Notes under the pieces: generated by a model | Databases searched by the model: none | Told to the model about the DNA's origin: nothing | Seen by the model: the letters and a program-made list of their open reading frames with translations, nothing else | Assembly: GCA_031289875.1 (NCBI GenBank) | Contig: JAITOO010000050.1 | Location: 1-14,539, forward strand | Direction of reading: 5' to 3' | From: Flavobacteriaceae bacterium | GTDB taxonomy: Bacteria > Bacteroidota > Bacteroidia > Flavobacteriales > Weeksellaceae | DNA length: 14,539 nucleotides | Made by a program: the position numbers and the translations under genes | Part shown: positions 1 through 8,194 of the stretch, piece by piece | Layout: every line of letters begins with the position of its first letter | Position numbering within the stretch: the first letter of the stretch is position 1

Positions 1-296
1 ATATTTACGGCTCATACTATATTAGGTTCGCCAATAAAGGTATCACGGTGCGGGCGTTGTTTCACGATCAATATATCATTGAGAACGAAGACCACGAGGT
101 CGGTTTTTGCGAGATAAAAAACGGCTGGAAAAATAGCGTCTGCCTACCCATAAATGGCGACCTTTTGCATCTGAAAGAGTTGATCGCGGCTACGGAAAAA
201 CGCTACGGCGTATCGTTTGTAAGAAAATTATTTCAGTTTGAAGCTTCTAAAGGCATTGACGAACGGATAATTCAAAAATGGATAGAGGAAAAATGA
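1..296 (+). CDS. 3' end of an unrecognised gene (partial)
   Basis: The reading frame is open from the left edge (first full codon at position 3) to a TGA at 294-296, giving 97 visible residues. The first possible start inside the window is a GTG at 48, but the same frame continues upstream with protein-like sequence (it reads IYGSYYIRFANKGIT just before the GTG). The gene is therefore best read as truncated by the window edge rather than starting at 48. The visible part is soluble and charged, ends in a helical, Lys/Glu-rich tail (WIEEK) and has no membrane segment. I do not recognise the family and assign no function. A GC-rich hairpin follows the stop immediately, which supports a real gene end here. 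Confidence 0.6.
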   Translation, partial: IYGSYYIRFANKGITVRALFHDQYIIENEDHEVGFCEIKNGWKNSVCLPINGDLLHLKELIAATEKRYGVSFVRKLFQFEASKGIDERIIQKWIEEK

Positions 297-298
297 TA

Positions 299-324
299 GG
301 GCGGGCAGGGGAGTAATCCCCGCC
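299..324 (+). terminator. GC-rich hairpin just after the partial gene
   Basis: GGCGGG at 300-305 can pair with CCCGCC at 319-324. Alternatively GGGG at 308-311 pairs with CCCC at 318-321 around the loop AGTAAT. The hairpin begins 3 nt after the TGA of the upstream gene. It is not followed directly by a T-run (the nearest is seven T at about 374-380), so it is at best an imperfect intrinsic terminator. It lies between two convergent genes and could serve either of them. Confidence 0.4.
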
Positions 325-389
325 TACTCGATTAGTGATGCTAAGTTAATGATGAGATAAATTATTTACCCCGTTTTTTTAGTACCCGC

Positions 390-3300
390 TTATTTTCTCT
401 TCGCAAATTTCCTGTTATATGCAAAATACGCAGCCAAGCCCAACGCTCCAACCAAGAAAATCACTACATACACCCAAAACGGTACGGGAACAGGGTCGCC
501 CTGCGCATAGGAATGCAAACCCGACAAATAGTAATTCACACCGAAATACGTCATAATTACCACGCCGAAAGCAAGGAGAGACAGCAGATTAAAAACATAT
601 CGTCCCCGCCAGTTCGGCACGAGGCGCAGATGAAGCGCCACAGCATAAACAATCACCGCAATGAAAGCCCATGTTTCCTTTGGATCCCAGCTCCAATAGC
701 GTCCCCAGCTTTCGTTTGCCCACATTCCTCCCAAAAACGTTCCGATAGTCAGCATCACAATTCCGATAGTCAGCGAAATCTCGTTTACAATCGTCAGTTC
801 CCGTACAGAATTTTCCACTTTGTGAGAAATTTTCTTGTTGCTGATGATAAAAAGGATCAAAACCACCGCCCCGATAAGTGCGCTCAGCCCAAAAAATCCG
901 TAACTTGAAGTGATGACCGCCACATGAACCATCAACCAATAAGATTTCAGCACGGGAACTAAGGGCGTAATCTGCGGATTCATCTGGTCGCCGCCGTGCG
1001 CAAATCCCATCAAAATTACTGCGACCAAAACGCCCGCCGCAGGAATAAAGCCGTTGCGGTTTCTGTAAAGCAGGAAGCCTGCCAGCACGCTTACCCAACT
1101 GATGAACATTACCGCTTCGTAGCCGTTTGACCAAGGCTCATGCCCCGAAATATACCATCGCAAAGCCAAACCGACGACTTGCATCAAACAGGCAATCAGT
1201 GTGATGGAGAGGAATATTTTTTCTGCAAAAGAGATGATTTTCGATTTGCTATTGAACAGGTTTGTAAAAGCCAAAACGAGCAAAATCATTCCCAAAACAG
1301 CATAGATAATCATCAGCCAAAAGAAAATATTCCAGTTGTTGTAACGGATTTCCCAGTTGATTTTTGCCACAGGCGGAAATACCTGTTTACCCCATTTGTA
1401 CTGGTAATCCTGCATATTTTTCAGTTGGGCGTCGGCGTTTGCCCAGTTTCCCTCTTTTTCTGCTTGAATGACAGCGGAAAAATAGGCGCCTATAATTTTT
1501 GAAGCAGTGTTGTCGGTCTTGAATTCAGGCGTTAGCCAAGATGTCCAAGTATTGGCTGCATCGTTTTGTATAGGAATGAAACGCAGATACTGCCCGCTGA
1601 TTAAGCCCTGCAAAACCTGCAATTTGTCGTTCAGTTCGATGACTTGCTTGTCGTAATTGTTTTGCTCCGCAGGTTTTTTGGCAAAAGCCGTTTTAAAATC
1701 GTCTTTCAAAACGAAAGTCGGAATACCTTCCGCATCAGGCTGGAAGAGATTCATCAAAGTAGTGTAACCCTTGCTGTTGGCGCGGGTTTTTTGCAACAGT
1801 TCGTCGCCGCCTTTGCTTCCTATCTTGATGAAAGGCACTTGCGCCCAAGACATCGGGTCGGTAGAAATGGAAAGCAGAAACTGATTAGCGTCCAGATTGT
1901 AGAAGTTGTCTGATTTATAGAGTTTTCGCAAGATTTCCAAAGCCAAAGTGTTCGTCGGCTCAATTCGTCCGTCAAAGTTTTGAACGAGCAAAGCTCCGAA
2001 TTTGTCCGCATGTTTTTTATTGATTTTCACACTGTTGGCAAAAGTTTCAGGCTCTAACGGCTGAGAGGGAATGACAGGCGCATTGTTGTCGCTCTGTATT
2101 TGTTTATGCGGATTTGCCGTTGTGTCTTCCCCTGCATTTTCCTCGCTGCTGTGGACTGTTCCGTCGGCATGGACGTGCGTTTCTCCTTTGACCGTGCCGT
2201 CTTCCGTACCGTGCCTATCAATTTCCTGAGAAAAAGTAAACAGGCTAAACATCGCAAAGACAAGGGAATAGAATTTTTTGTTTTCTGCGATTTTTTTCAA
2301 CTGTTCATTGAGTTTCCAAAAGTGAGTGCCTTTCCAAAAGAAACTTATGAGCATTCCGAGAAACATCAGGGCGTAGCCCGTGTAGGTAACGGTCGTTCCC
2401 CAAAAATCGCGGCTCACGGAGAGAATCGTTCCCTGTAAATCAGGGTCAAAACCTGATTGGAAAAATCGGAAACCTTTGTAGTTGAGAATGTGATTCATAT
2501 AAATTTTGTAAGGCGTAATTTTTCCGCCGTCAATAATCGAAACTTCCGATTCGTAGGAAGATGGGCTTTGACTTCCGGGATAGCGTTCCAAAACGAACTT
2601 ATCTAACTGTAAATAAAAAGGTTCGGTGTGATAAATTTTTGAACCGTAACCGACGGAAACCACCATTCCGTTGATTAAAATCTGTTTTTGATAATCGGTA
2701 ATTCCTTTCTGACCGTAAAAAGAAAATTCCTGAGTTTCGTTTCCTGACGCGGCTTTCATAAAAATCAAATCGGGAGCGTTGGAATTTTTTTTGCCTTCAT
2801 AATAGATGATTTCGCCTTGTTTTGGGGCAGACGGAATGACAAAATTCACGTTCGGAAACCGGTAAAGGCTCGCCAGATGCAGGGTCTGCGCTTTTTCCGC
2901 TTCGACAGGCTCTTGCTGCTGTGTCTGCATAATCATTCGCTGTCCCGCCAAAGGCGAGAGAATGAGCGCCGTTTCGCCTTGAATGACAATGTTGATGGCG
3001 CCGGGAACATTGACGTTGAACGCAACGACGGCATTGCCGACGGTTTTGGCTTCGCCTTCTTTGATGTAAACGTTTTCGCGACCGTTGTTTCCGAGCGCAA
3101 CAATTTCCATAATCTGCTTTCCGTCAGTCGTTTCCCGTAGGGAATCTTGTGCATGGGGAATGAAACCTGTGGTTTCGAGTTTCAACTGTTTGTCTTGAAA
3201 TTGGTATCTGCCTGTAAATTCTTGACGGAAAGGCTTTAAGAACCACGACAGATTTTCGGGAATCATTATAAACGGCGTATCGAAAGCGCGGACGTGATTC

Positions 3301-3689
3301 TTGTCGTCCATGATGTGAACTTTGAAAAAAGTGGCATCTGAAATGACTTCGTTGCTTTTTTCGCTCTGTCGAATGTGCATCTGCCCCTCGTAACTGAGGT
3401 AGCGGGTAATAGCTCCGCCGACGAAAAGGAGAATAAACGAGAGGTGGAAGAGCAGAACGGGCAGTTTTTCAAATTTCCACAAGCGGTATTTTTTGATGTT
3501 CCCGATGAAGTTGAGAATGAGCAGGAACATGACAAGTTCAAACCATTTGGCATTGTAAATCAGCGCTTTGGTGGTGGACGTACCGTAGTCGTTTTCGACG
3601 AAAGTAGCGACTGCCATTGCCGCAGCGAATATCAGCAGGAGAATTGCCGTTGTCTTGGTAGAGAAAAGGATTCTGGAAAATGTTTTCAT
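390..3689 (-). CDS. ccsA: Cytochrome c haem lyase, single-chain ResB-CcsA (CcsBA) type
   Basis: This is an inner-membrane system II cytochrome c biogenesis protein that carries haem outward and attaches it to CxxCH motifs of apocytochromes. From the ATG at 3689 it has 1,099 residues. The N-terminal ResB part has three membrane helices, then a large periplasmic domain and another helix. The C-terminal CcsA part has about eight helices and the tryptophan-rich haem motif WGRYWSWDPKE (residues 995-1005). The four histidines known from CcsBA proteins have clear candidates: H82 (LLFHLS), H850 (SGHEPW), H922 (LMVHVAV) and H1020 (ALHLRL). A His-rich stretch begins near residue 493 after a signal-like helix, followed by about 280 extracytoplasmic residues. 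A TTG 60 nt upstream (3749) is an alternative start, but it lies inside the promoter's -33 box, so the ATG is preferred. Family assignment is firm; the gene symbol denotes the fused form. Confidence 0.93.
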   Translation of the reverse strand: MKTFSRILFSTKTTAILLLIFAAAMAVATFVENDYGTSTTKALIYNAKWFELVMFLLILNFIGNIKKYRLWKFEKLPVLLFHLSFILLFVGGAITRYLSYEGQMHIRQSEKSNEVISDATFFKVHIMDDKNHVRAFDTPFIMIPENLSWFLKPFRQEFTGRYQFQDKQLKLETTGFIPHAQDSLRETTDGKQIMEIVALGNNGRENVYIKEGEAKTVGNAVVAFNVNVPGAINIVIQGETALILSPLAGQRMIMQTQQQEPVEAEKAQTLHLASLYRFPNVNFVIPSAPKQGEIIYYEGKKNSNAPDLIFMKAASGNETQEFSFYGQKGITDYQKQILINGMVVSVGYGSKIYHTEPFYLQLDKFVLERYPGSQSPSSYESEVSIIDGGKITPYKIYMNHILNYKGFRFFQSGFDPDLQGTILSVSRDFWGTTVTYTGYALMFLGMLISFFWKGTHFWKLNEQLKKIAENKKFYSLVFAMFSLFTFSQEIDRHGTEDGTVKGETHVHADGTVHSSEENAGEDTTANPHKQIQSDNNAPVIPSQPLEPETFANSVKINKKHADKFGALLVQNFDGRIEPTNTLALEILRKLYKSDNFYNLDANQFLLSISTDPMSWAQVPFIKIGSKGGDELLQKTRANSKGYTTLMNLFQPDAEGIPTFVLKDDFKTAFAKKPAEQNNYDKQVIELNDKLQVLQGLISGQYLRFIPIQNDAANTWTSWLTPEFKTDNTASKIIGAYFSAVIQAEKEGNWANADAQLKNMQDYQYKWGKQVFPPVAKINWEIRYNNWNIFFWLMIIYAVLGMILLVLAFTNLFNSKSKIISFAEKIFLSITLIACLMQVVGLALRWYISGHEPWSNGYEAVMFISWVSVLAGFLLYRNRNGFIPAAGVLVAVILMGFAHGGDQMNPQITPLVPVLKSYWLMVHVAVITSSYGFFGLSALIGAVVLILFIISNKKISHKVENSVRELTIVNEISLTIGIVMLTIGTFLGGMWANESWGRYWSWDPKETWAFIAVIVYAVALHLRLVPNWRGRYVFNLLSLLAFGVVIMTYFGVNYYLSGLHSYAQGDPVPVPFWVYVVIFLVGALGLAAYFAYNRKFAKRK

Positions 3690-3719
3690 CAATGTAATTT
3701 CTCGGTTGTAAAAATCTGT

Positions 3720-3750
3720 CAAAAATACATTAAGAAATCTCTCCGACAAA
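3720..3750 (-). promoter_or_regulatory. Bacteroidota-type promoter of the haem lyase gene
   Basis: Read on the minus strand, TTTG (3750-3747) is followed by a 19-nt spacer and TATTTTTG (3727-3720). This matches TTTG-N19-TAnnTTTG at every fixed position. The predicted transcript begins around 3715, leaving a leader of roughly 25 nt before the ATG at 3689. Confidence 0.7.
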
Positions 3751-3815
3751 ATGTTTTGATTTAAAAATGAAAATAAAAGGATAGTATATTTCTATGGTTT
3801 AGTATAATCGGCAAT

Positions 3816-3853
3816 ACGAAAGGTACATTTTGAAGTTCAAAACGAAAGGTACA
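3816..3853. repeat. 12-bp direct repeat ACGAAAGGTACA, two copies
   Basis: Identical copies lie at 3816-3827 and 3842-3853, 26 bp start to start, with an AT-rich spacer. They are between divergent genes, about 70-100 bp upstream of the ccsBA promoter. They could be an operator or part of a repeat element; nothing in the sequence decides between these. Confidence 0.6.
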
Positions 3854-4000
3854 AAAAAACTCACACATCTCTAATTCTCCGCTCTGCCACGCTAATAATC
3901 GGGGTTGAGTTCTATCCCGACATAATGCCGTCCTGATTCCTTGACCACTAAGTAGCATATGTTGTAGAAGATTACCGGTTTTTTATATCTGAAAAAATCA

Positions 4001-4008
4001 TATATTTG
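4001..4008 (+). promoter_or_regulatory. -7 box upstream of radC
   Basis: TATATTTG matches TAnnTTTG and ends 16 nt before the radC ATG. No good TTTG lies at the expected -33 distance (the sequence there is GGTTT), so the promoter is only half supported. Confidence 0.45.
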
Positions 4009-4024
4009 TTTCACAGATTTTTAC

Positions 4025-4705
4025 ATGATGAACATTAAATCTTTAGCTGAAGACGACCGTCCTCGAGAAAAATTTTTATCAAAAGGTAAAACTTCTCTCT
4101 CCGATGCGGAACTGCTCGCTATAATTCTCGGCAACGGCTCGAAGAACGAGAGCGTTATCGTGTTGGCACAGAATATTTTAGCCTCAGTAAATCATAATTG
4201 GCACGAGTTGGCAAAACTTTCTATTTCGGATTTATGCAAGTTTAATGGTATTGGAAAAGTGAAAGCTATTGAAATTCAGACTGTTCTGGAAATAGGAAGA
4301 CGGCGTTCCCTGCAAAAAGCTCTGCATCGGGAGCAGATGGATTCTTCCAAAGATGCTTTTGAAATTCTTCATCCTTTCATCGGAGACCTTGATGTAGAAG
4401 AATTTTGGGCGGTTTTCCTCAATCAAAAACATAAAATTTTGAAAACGGAACGAATTTCTCAGGGCGGAATCAGCAATGTTTCGGTTGATGTCCGATTGAT
4501 TTTTAAGCGTGCATTGGAACTGAACGCCGCCTCGCTGATTATTGGACACAATCACCCCTCTAATGATTTGACTCCAAGCCGTTTAGATAAAGAACTTACT
4601 CAGAATGTAAAAGAGGCAGGAAATCTTTTAAACATTTTATTATTAGACCATTTGATAATTACGCAGACTTCGTATTTAAGTTTTGCAGATAAAAAAATTT
4701 TATGA
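4025..4705 (+). CDS. radC: RadC-family JAMM/MPN protein
   Basis: RadC-like protein of 226 residues, the usual family length. The N-terminal part carries a helix-hairpin-helix-like segment (residues about 66-90, around FNGIGKVKAIEIQ). The C-terminal half is a JAB/MPN domain with the zinc-binding JAMM motif intact: H175 and H177 in GHNHPS, then S185 and D188 (the H-x-H-x7-S-x2-D pattern). The fold predicts a metal-dependent hydrolase, but the cellular role of RadC is unsettled; an early link to DNA repair has not held up well. Two consecutive ATGs (4025 and 4028) make the start uncertain by one codon. The gene opens a plus-strand pair, with the next gene starting 3 nt after its stop. Nothing nearby suggests the mobile-element or defence setting in which some radC genes occur. 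Confidence 0.93.
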   Translation: MMNIKSLAEDDRPREKFLSKGKTSLSDAELLAIILGNGSKNESVIVLAQNILASVNHNWHELAKLSISDLCKFNGIGKVKAIEIQTVLEIGRRRSLQKALHREQMDSSKDAFEILHPFIGDLDVEEFWAVFLNQKHKILKTERISQGGISNVSVDVRLIFKRALELNAASLIIGHNHPSNDLTPSRLDKELTQNVKEAGNLLNILLLDHLIITQTSYLSFADKKIL

Positions 4706-4708
4706 GTT

Positions 4709-5962
4709 ATGGAATCAAAGGTTTTAATTTATATTTCTGAGGAAAATGAGCGCATAAAATACATTTTTTCGTTTATTTTTGATAATATTTTAGGTATTTA
4801 TGTCCAATTTACCAATAAAAAAGATTTTTTTTTACAATCTGAATTACCTAAATTTTCTTATGCCCAAGAGCCTCTTGGCGAAATACATTTTTTGCCTTCA
4901 AACTTACTTTTCGAAAGTGAAATTAAACCTCAAAATATTGATAATCTGATTGATGACCCTTTTGCTTTATGCTTTTATCTGCTCGTTTGTTATGAAGAAT
5001 ATTTACCGTTTGCCAAAGATACTTACGGTCGGTTTTCCTATCAGGCGTTTTCTTTAAAAGAGAAAGTAAAACTTACGGAACCTCTTATAGATAACTTTGC
5101 TTTTTCTCTTTTTGAACAATTGAAAAATAAATTTCCATCTTTGAAAAAAAGAGAGCGTAAGTTTCAGTTTATCAATACGATAGATATAGACCACGCTTGG
5201 CTTTACAAAAATAAACTATTTTGGAAGAATGCAGGCTCTCTGGCGAAAAAAATCATGAAATTCCAATGGAAATCAGCGGTTTTTCAGATGAAAGTAATTA
5301 TAAATCAAGAAGATGACCCATATTTTATTTATCCCTATATACAGTCTTTGCCGTTTTCAAGTATTTTTTTTATTTCTTTTGGCAAAAAAGGCAAATTGGA
5401 TACTAATCACTGTCCAAACAACAAAAAATATAGAAATTTAATAAAAAATATACAAAATACATCAAAATTTAAATTAGGTTTGCATCCAAGTTACCGTTCA
5501 AATTTTGATGTAAAAATATTGCAGGAAGAAAAATCTAATCTGGAAAATTTAATGGAAGAGAAAATTTTTCGTTCAAGACAGCATTTTATTATGGTAAATT
5601 TGCCAAAAACTTACAAAAATTTGCTGTATTTGGACATAAAAGAAGATTTTTCGATGGGATTTCAAGATTTTGCAGGGTTTCGGGCGGGAACTTGCACTCC
5701 TTTTTATTGGTTTGATTTGGAGGAAAATAAAATTTCCGATTTGAAAGTCTATCCTTTCTGCATGATGGACGTAACTTTAAAAAATTATATGCAACTATCT
5801 GAAAAAGAAGCAGAAAAAACTGTTTCAGCCTTGATTGATTCCGTGAAAAAAGTGAACGGCACTTTTATTTCCATTTTTCACAATGACAGTCTTTCCGATT
5901 TTGGTGAATGGAATGGCTGGAAATCACTGTATGAAAACTTAATAACGAAAATAAATGATTAA
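4709..5962 (+). CDS. Divergent polysaccharide-deacetylase-like (NodB-fold) protein
   Basis: This 417-residue protein resembles the large Bacteroidota group annotated as polysaccharide deacetylase family, with a poorly characterised N-terminal half (about 1-150). The C-terminal half contains what look like degenerate NodB motifs. D159, D161 and H162 lie in DIDHAW in place of TFDDG; H259 and S261 are in GLHPS; R325 is in GFRAGT; H391 is in FHND near the end. These could bind a metal and a sugar ester or amide, but the substrate cannot be read from the sequence. There is no signal peptide, so a cytoplasmic or membrane-associated role in surface glycan synthesis is an inference. It starts 3 nt after radC and is probably co-translated with it. 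Its coding sequence is visibly more AT-rich than neighbouring genes. Confidence 0.8.
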   Translation: MESKVLIYISEENERIKYIFSFIFDNILGIYVQFTNKKDFFLQSELPKFSYAQEPLGEIHFLPSNLLFESEIKPQNIDNLIDDPFALCFYLLVCYEEYLPFAKDTYGRFSYQAFSLKEKVKLTEPLIDNFAFSLFEQLKNKFPSLKKRERKFQFINTIDIDHAWLYKNKLFWKNAGSLAKKIMKFQWKSAVFQMKVIINQEDDPYFIYPYIQSLPFSSIFFISFGKKGKLDTNHCPNNKKYRNLIKNIQNTSKFKLGLHPSYRSNFDVKILQEEKSNLENLMEEKIFRSRQHFIMVNLPKTYKNLLYLDIKEDFSMGFQDFAGFRAGTCTPFYWFDLEENKISDLKVYPFCMMDVTLKNYMQLSEKEAEKTVSALIDSVKKVNGTFISIFHNDSLSDFGEWNGWKSLYENLITKIND

Positions 5963-5987
5963 GATTTACCCATAAAACTATTGATAG

Positions 5988-6098
5988 AGAGCAATATACA
6001 CTTTTTTTACAGCAGACGAAAATTACCGCATTTATGCAGAGTTGTGGTATTTGGACGTTTCTTACAAGAAAGAAATTTCTAAAAATGATTTCAAATGA
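5988..6098 (+). pseudogene. Possible short gene remnant without a start codon
   Basis: Between the convergent deacetylase and M3 genes, one plus frame is open from just after a TAG (5985-5987) to a TGA (6096-6098), 36 codons. It reads like protein: TADENYRIYAELWYLDVSY is a typical stretch. There is no ATG, GTG or TTG near its beginning, so it is not a complete gene. It may be the decayed tail of a lost gene, or chance. I do not recognise the family. Confidence 0.25.
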
Positions 6099-6110
6099 TT
6101 TTGAAAAATT

Positions 6111-8138
6111 TTAAAGCAGTCCTGCCCTTTTCAACAATGCCTCAGGCTGAGGTTTCTGCCCTCTGAAAGCGATGTACAACTCCATCGGGTCTTCTGTTCC
6201 TCCTTTGCTCAAAAGCGTTCTGAACTGTCCGGCTGTCTCCCTGTTGAAAATTCCTGTCTGTTTGAAATACTCAAAAGCATCAGCATCAAGCACTTCTGCC
6301 CATTTGTAGGAATAGTAGCCTGCGGAATATCCGCCCTGAAAAATATGCGAAAACGAGGAGCTGATACAAGTTTTTTCGATATTGGGATATAGTCGGGTCT
6401 CCACAATCTTCTCTTTTTCAAACACTTCAATATCATCGTCAGGTTTCAGCCGGTTGGTGTGGTACGCCATGTCTAACAAGCCGAAGCCAATTTGGCGGAG
6501 CATTTGATAACCCTGCATGAAATTGGCGGAAGCCGTAATTTTATTGATTTTTTCATCGCTCAACCCCTCGCCGGTCAGATAATGTTTGGCAAAAGATTTC
6601 AAAAAATCTTTTTCGTAGCAATAATTTTCCATAAACTGAGACGGAAGTTCTACAAAATCCCAATATACATTCGTTCCTGAAAGAGATTCAAATGTCGTGT
6701 CGGCTAAGATTCCGTGCAACGCATGTCCAAATTCATGAAAAAGCGTAGTTACTTCATTGAAAGTCAGCAAAGAAGGTGTCTCTCCATTCGGACGGGAAAA
6801 ATTGCAGACAATTGAAACGTGCGGACGAAAATTTTCCTGCAAAGTTTTGTATTGTCCTCTGTATGAGGTCATCCATGCACCTGAGCGCTTGCCTTTTCTC
6901 GGAAAAAAATCGGTGTAGAGCAGAGCAAAGTGTTTTCCGTTGCTTAGTACTTCATACACAGTAACTTCCGGATGATAAATTTGAATATCATTTCGTTCCT
7001 GAAAGGTCAAACCGTACAGTTTCTCGGCAGCGTCAAAAGCGGCGTGAAGCACTTGATTGAGAGGAAAATACGGTTTCAGTTCTTCATCGGAGAGAGAAAA
7101 TTTCTTTTGTCGCAGAATTTCAGCATAATAGGAATGGTCATACGGCATGATTTCCTCAATTCCGTCCTGTAACGCCAATTCTTTCAGCTCTGCCATTTCC
7201 TTTTGCGAAGCAGGTTTTGCCTTTTCAAGCAAATCGTTCAGAAAATCCCCAACGATTTTTGAAGTAGATGCCATTCTTTCCTGCAAGACAAAATCAGCAA
7301 AAGTGTTGAATCCTAATAATTTAGCTTTTTCAGAACGAAGTTCTACAATTCTGTGAATAATTTTTTCGTTGTTGAAATCGTTGTTTTTAAAAGCTTTTTG
7401 CATCGAAGCGAGCCAAATTTCTGCTCGCAGATTTCTCTTCTTTGCATATTTCAAAAACGGCGTAAGGCTGGGGAAGTGCAATGTAAATACCCAGCCGTCC
7501 AGATTTCGGCTTTTGGCTTCTTCCGCCGCCATGTTCCGAATGGAAACGGGAACGCCGTCGAGGTCGTTTTCGTCGGTCAGATTAAGAAAATAATCGTTGA
7601 TTTCTTGCAGCACATTTTGCCCGAATTTCAGCGAAAGCATGGATAATTCGATAGATATGTCCCGAAGTTTCTGCTTGTCTTCGTCGGAAAGCAGCGCACC
7701 GTTTCGGCTGAAATTTTTGTACGTCTTGTCCAGCAATTGATATTCTTCCTGCGATAACTTAGATTTCAATGTAGTATCATAAACCACCTTAATTTTTTCA
7801 AACAGTTTTTCGTTGAACAAAATATCGTTGGCGTATTCAGCAAGCAGCGGAGAAATTTCCTGCGCAACGGTCTCCAAATAGTCGTTGGTCTCGGCAGAAT
7901 GCAGGTTAAAAAAGATTTCGGAAATAATTCCCAATTTCTTGCCCGAATTTTCTAAAACTACGATAGTGTTCTGAAAATTAGGCATATCGGTATTTTCTGT
8001 AATTTGAGCAACTTCTTCTTTGGCTTCTTTGATTGCATCTTCTATGGCAGGCTTAAAATCTTCTTGTTTAATGTCTTGGAATGGCGCACTTTCAAAAGGC
8101 GTATTGAATTTTTGCAATAAAGGGTTTGTTTCATTCAT
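6111..8138 (-). CDS. M3-family zinc metallopeptidase (oligopeptidase A / Dcp type)
   Basis: A 675-residue protein, full length for the M3A family (thimet oligopeptidase, oligopeptidase A, dipeptidyl carboxypeptidase). The zinc site is intact: HEFGH with H468, E469 and H472, and the third ligand E497 in FVELPSQ, exactly 29 residues after the first histidine as in thimet oligopeptidase. The N-terminus is helical and typical of the family, with no signal peptide, so it should act in the cytoplasm on short peptides, trimming products of larger proteases or peptides taken up as food. Sequence alone does not settle dipeptidyl carboxypeptidase versus endo-oligopeptidase activity, so no gene symbol is given. 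It follows the beta-lactamase-fold gene by 56 nt on the same strand and shows no good promoter of its own. Confidence 0.93.
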   Translation of the reverse strand: MNETNPLLQKFNTPFESAPFQDIKQEDFKPAIEDAIKEAKEEVAQITENTDMPNFQNTIVVLENSGKKLGIISEIFFNLHSAETNDYLETVAQEISPLLAEYANDILFNEKLFEKIKVVYDTTLKSKLSQEEYQLLDKTYKNFSRNGALLSDEDKQKLRDISIELSMLSLKFGQNVLQEINDYFLNLTDENDLDGVPVSIRNMAAEEAKSRNLDGWVFTLHFPSLTPFLKYAKKRNLRAEIWLASMQKAFKNNDFNNEKIIHRIVELRSEKAKLLGFNTFADFVLQERMASTSKIVGDFLNDLLEKAKPASQKEMAELKELALQDGIEEIMPYDHSYYAEILRQKKFSLSDEELKPYFPLNQVLHAAFDAAEKLYGLTFQERNDIQIYHPEVTVYEVLSNGKHFALLYTDFFPRKGKRSGAWMTSYRGQYKTLQENFRPHVSIVCNFSRPNGETPSLLTFNEVTTLFHEFGHALHGILADTTFESLSGTNVYWDFVELPSQFMENYCYEKDFLKSFAKHYLTGEGLSDEKINKITASANFMQGYQMLRQIGFGLLDMAYHTNRLKPDDDIEVFEKEKIVETRLYPNIEKTCISSSFSHIFQGGYSAGYYSYKWAEVLDADAFEYFKQTGIFNRETAGQFRTLLSKGGTEDPMELYIAFRGQKPQPEALLKRAGLL

Positions 8139-8150
8139 AAGATTAACATT

Positions 8151-8167
8151 CCGTTGATTACCAACGG
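8151..8167 (-). promoter_or_regulatory. Small perfect hairpin between the UPF0173 and M3 genes
   Basis: CCGTTG (8151-8156) and CAACGG (8162-8167) form a 6-bp stem around a 5-nt loop, 12 nt upstream of the M3 start. No T-run follows on the minus strand. It could be a processing site, a weak attenuator or a stabilising 3' end for the upstream message. Confidence 0.35.
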
Positions 8168-8194
8168 TTTACTAAAAATGGATTTGTTTTCAGT

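Larger units (their letters stand above)
3690..4024. other. 335-bp intergenic region between divergent ccsBA and radC
   Basis: The ends hold the two promoters: ccsBA at 3720-3750 and the radC -7 box at 4001-4008. The middle, about 3815-3960, is less AT-rich than its flanks. It carries a 12-bp direct repeat and a weak hairpin, TCGGG (3899-3903) with CCCGA (3916-3920). I see no convincing gene: the 65-codon minus-strand frame at 3761-3958 lacks protein-like character and runs close to the ccsBA promoter. The middle block may be a dispersed non-coding repeat or a decayed sequence, but that is inference. Confidence 0.5.

Noticed and set aside
589..1134. 181-codon minus-strand frame inside the CcsA part of the haem lyase
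   Set aside because: It lies entirely within a gene with clear CcsA motifs in another frame; its Arg/Gly-rich, Cys-containing composition is that of a shifted reading of a membrane protein.
3761..3958. 65-codon minus-strand frame in the ccsBA-radC gap
   Set aside because: No plausible start context, odd composition and no recognised family; it also covers the direct repeats and abuts the ccsBA promoter.
6058..6071. TTTCTT/AAGAAA inverted repeat as a terminator between the convergent deacetylase and M3 genes
   Set aside because: The loop would be only 2 nt and the stem is purely AT-rich with one G-C pair; too weak to call.
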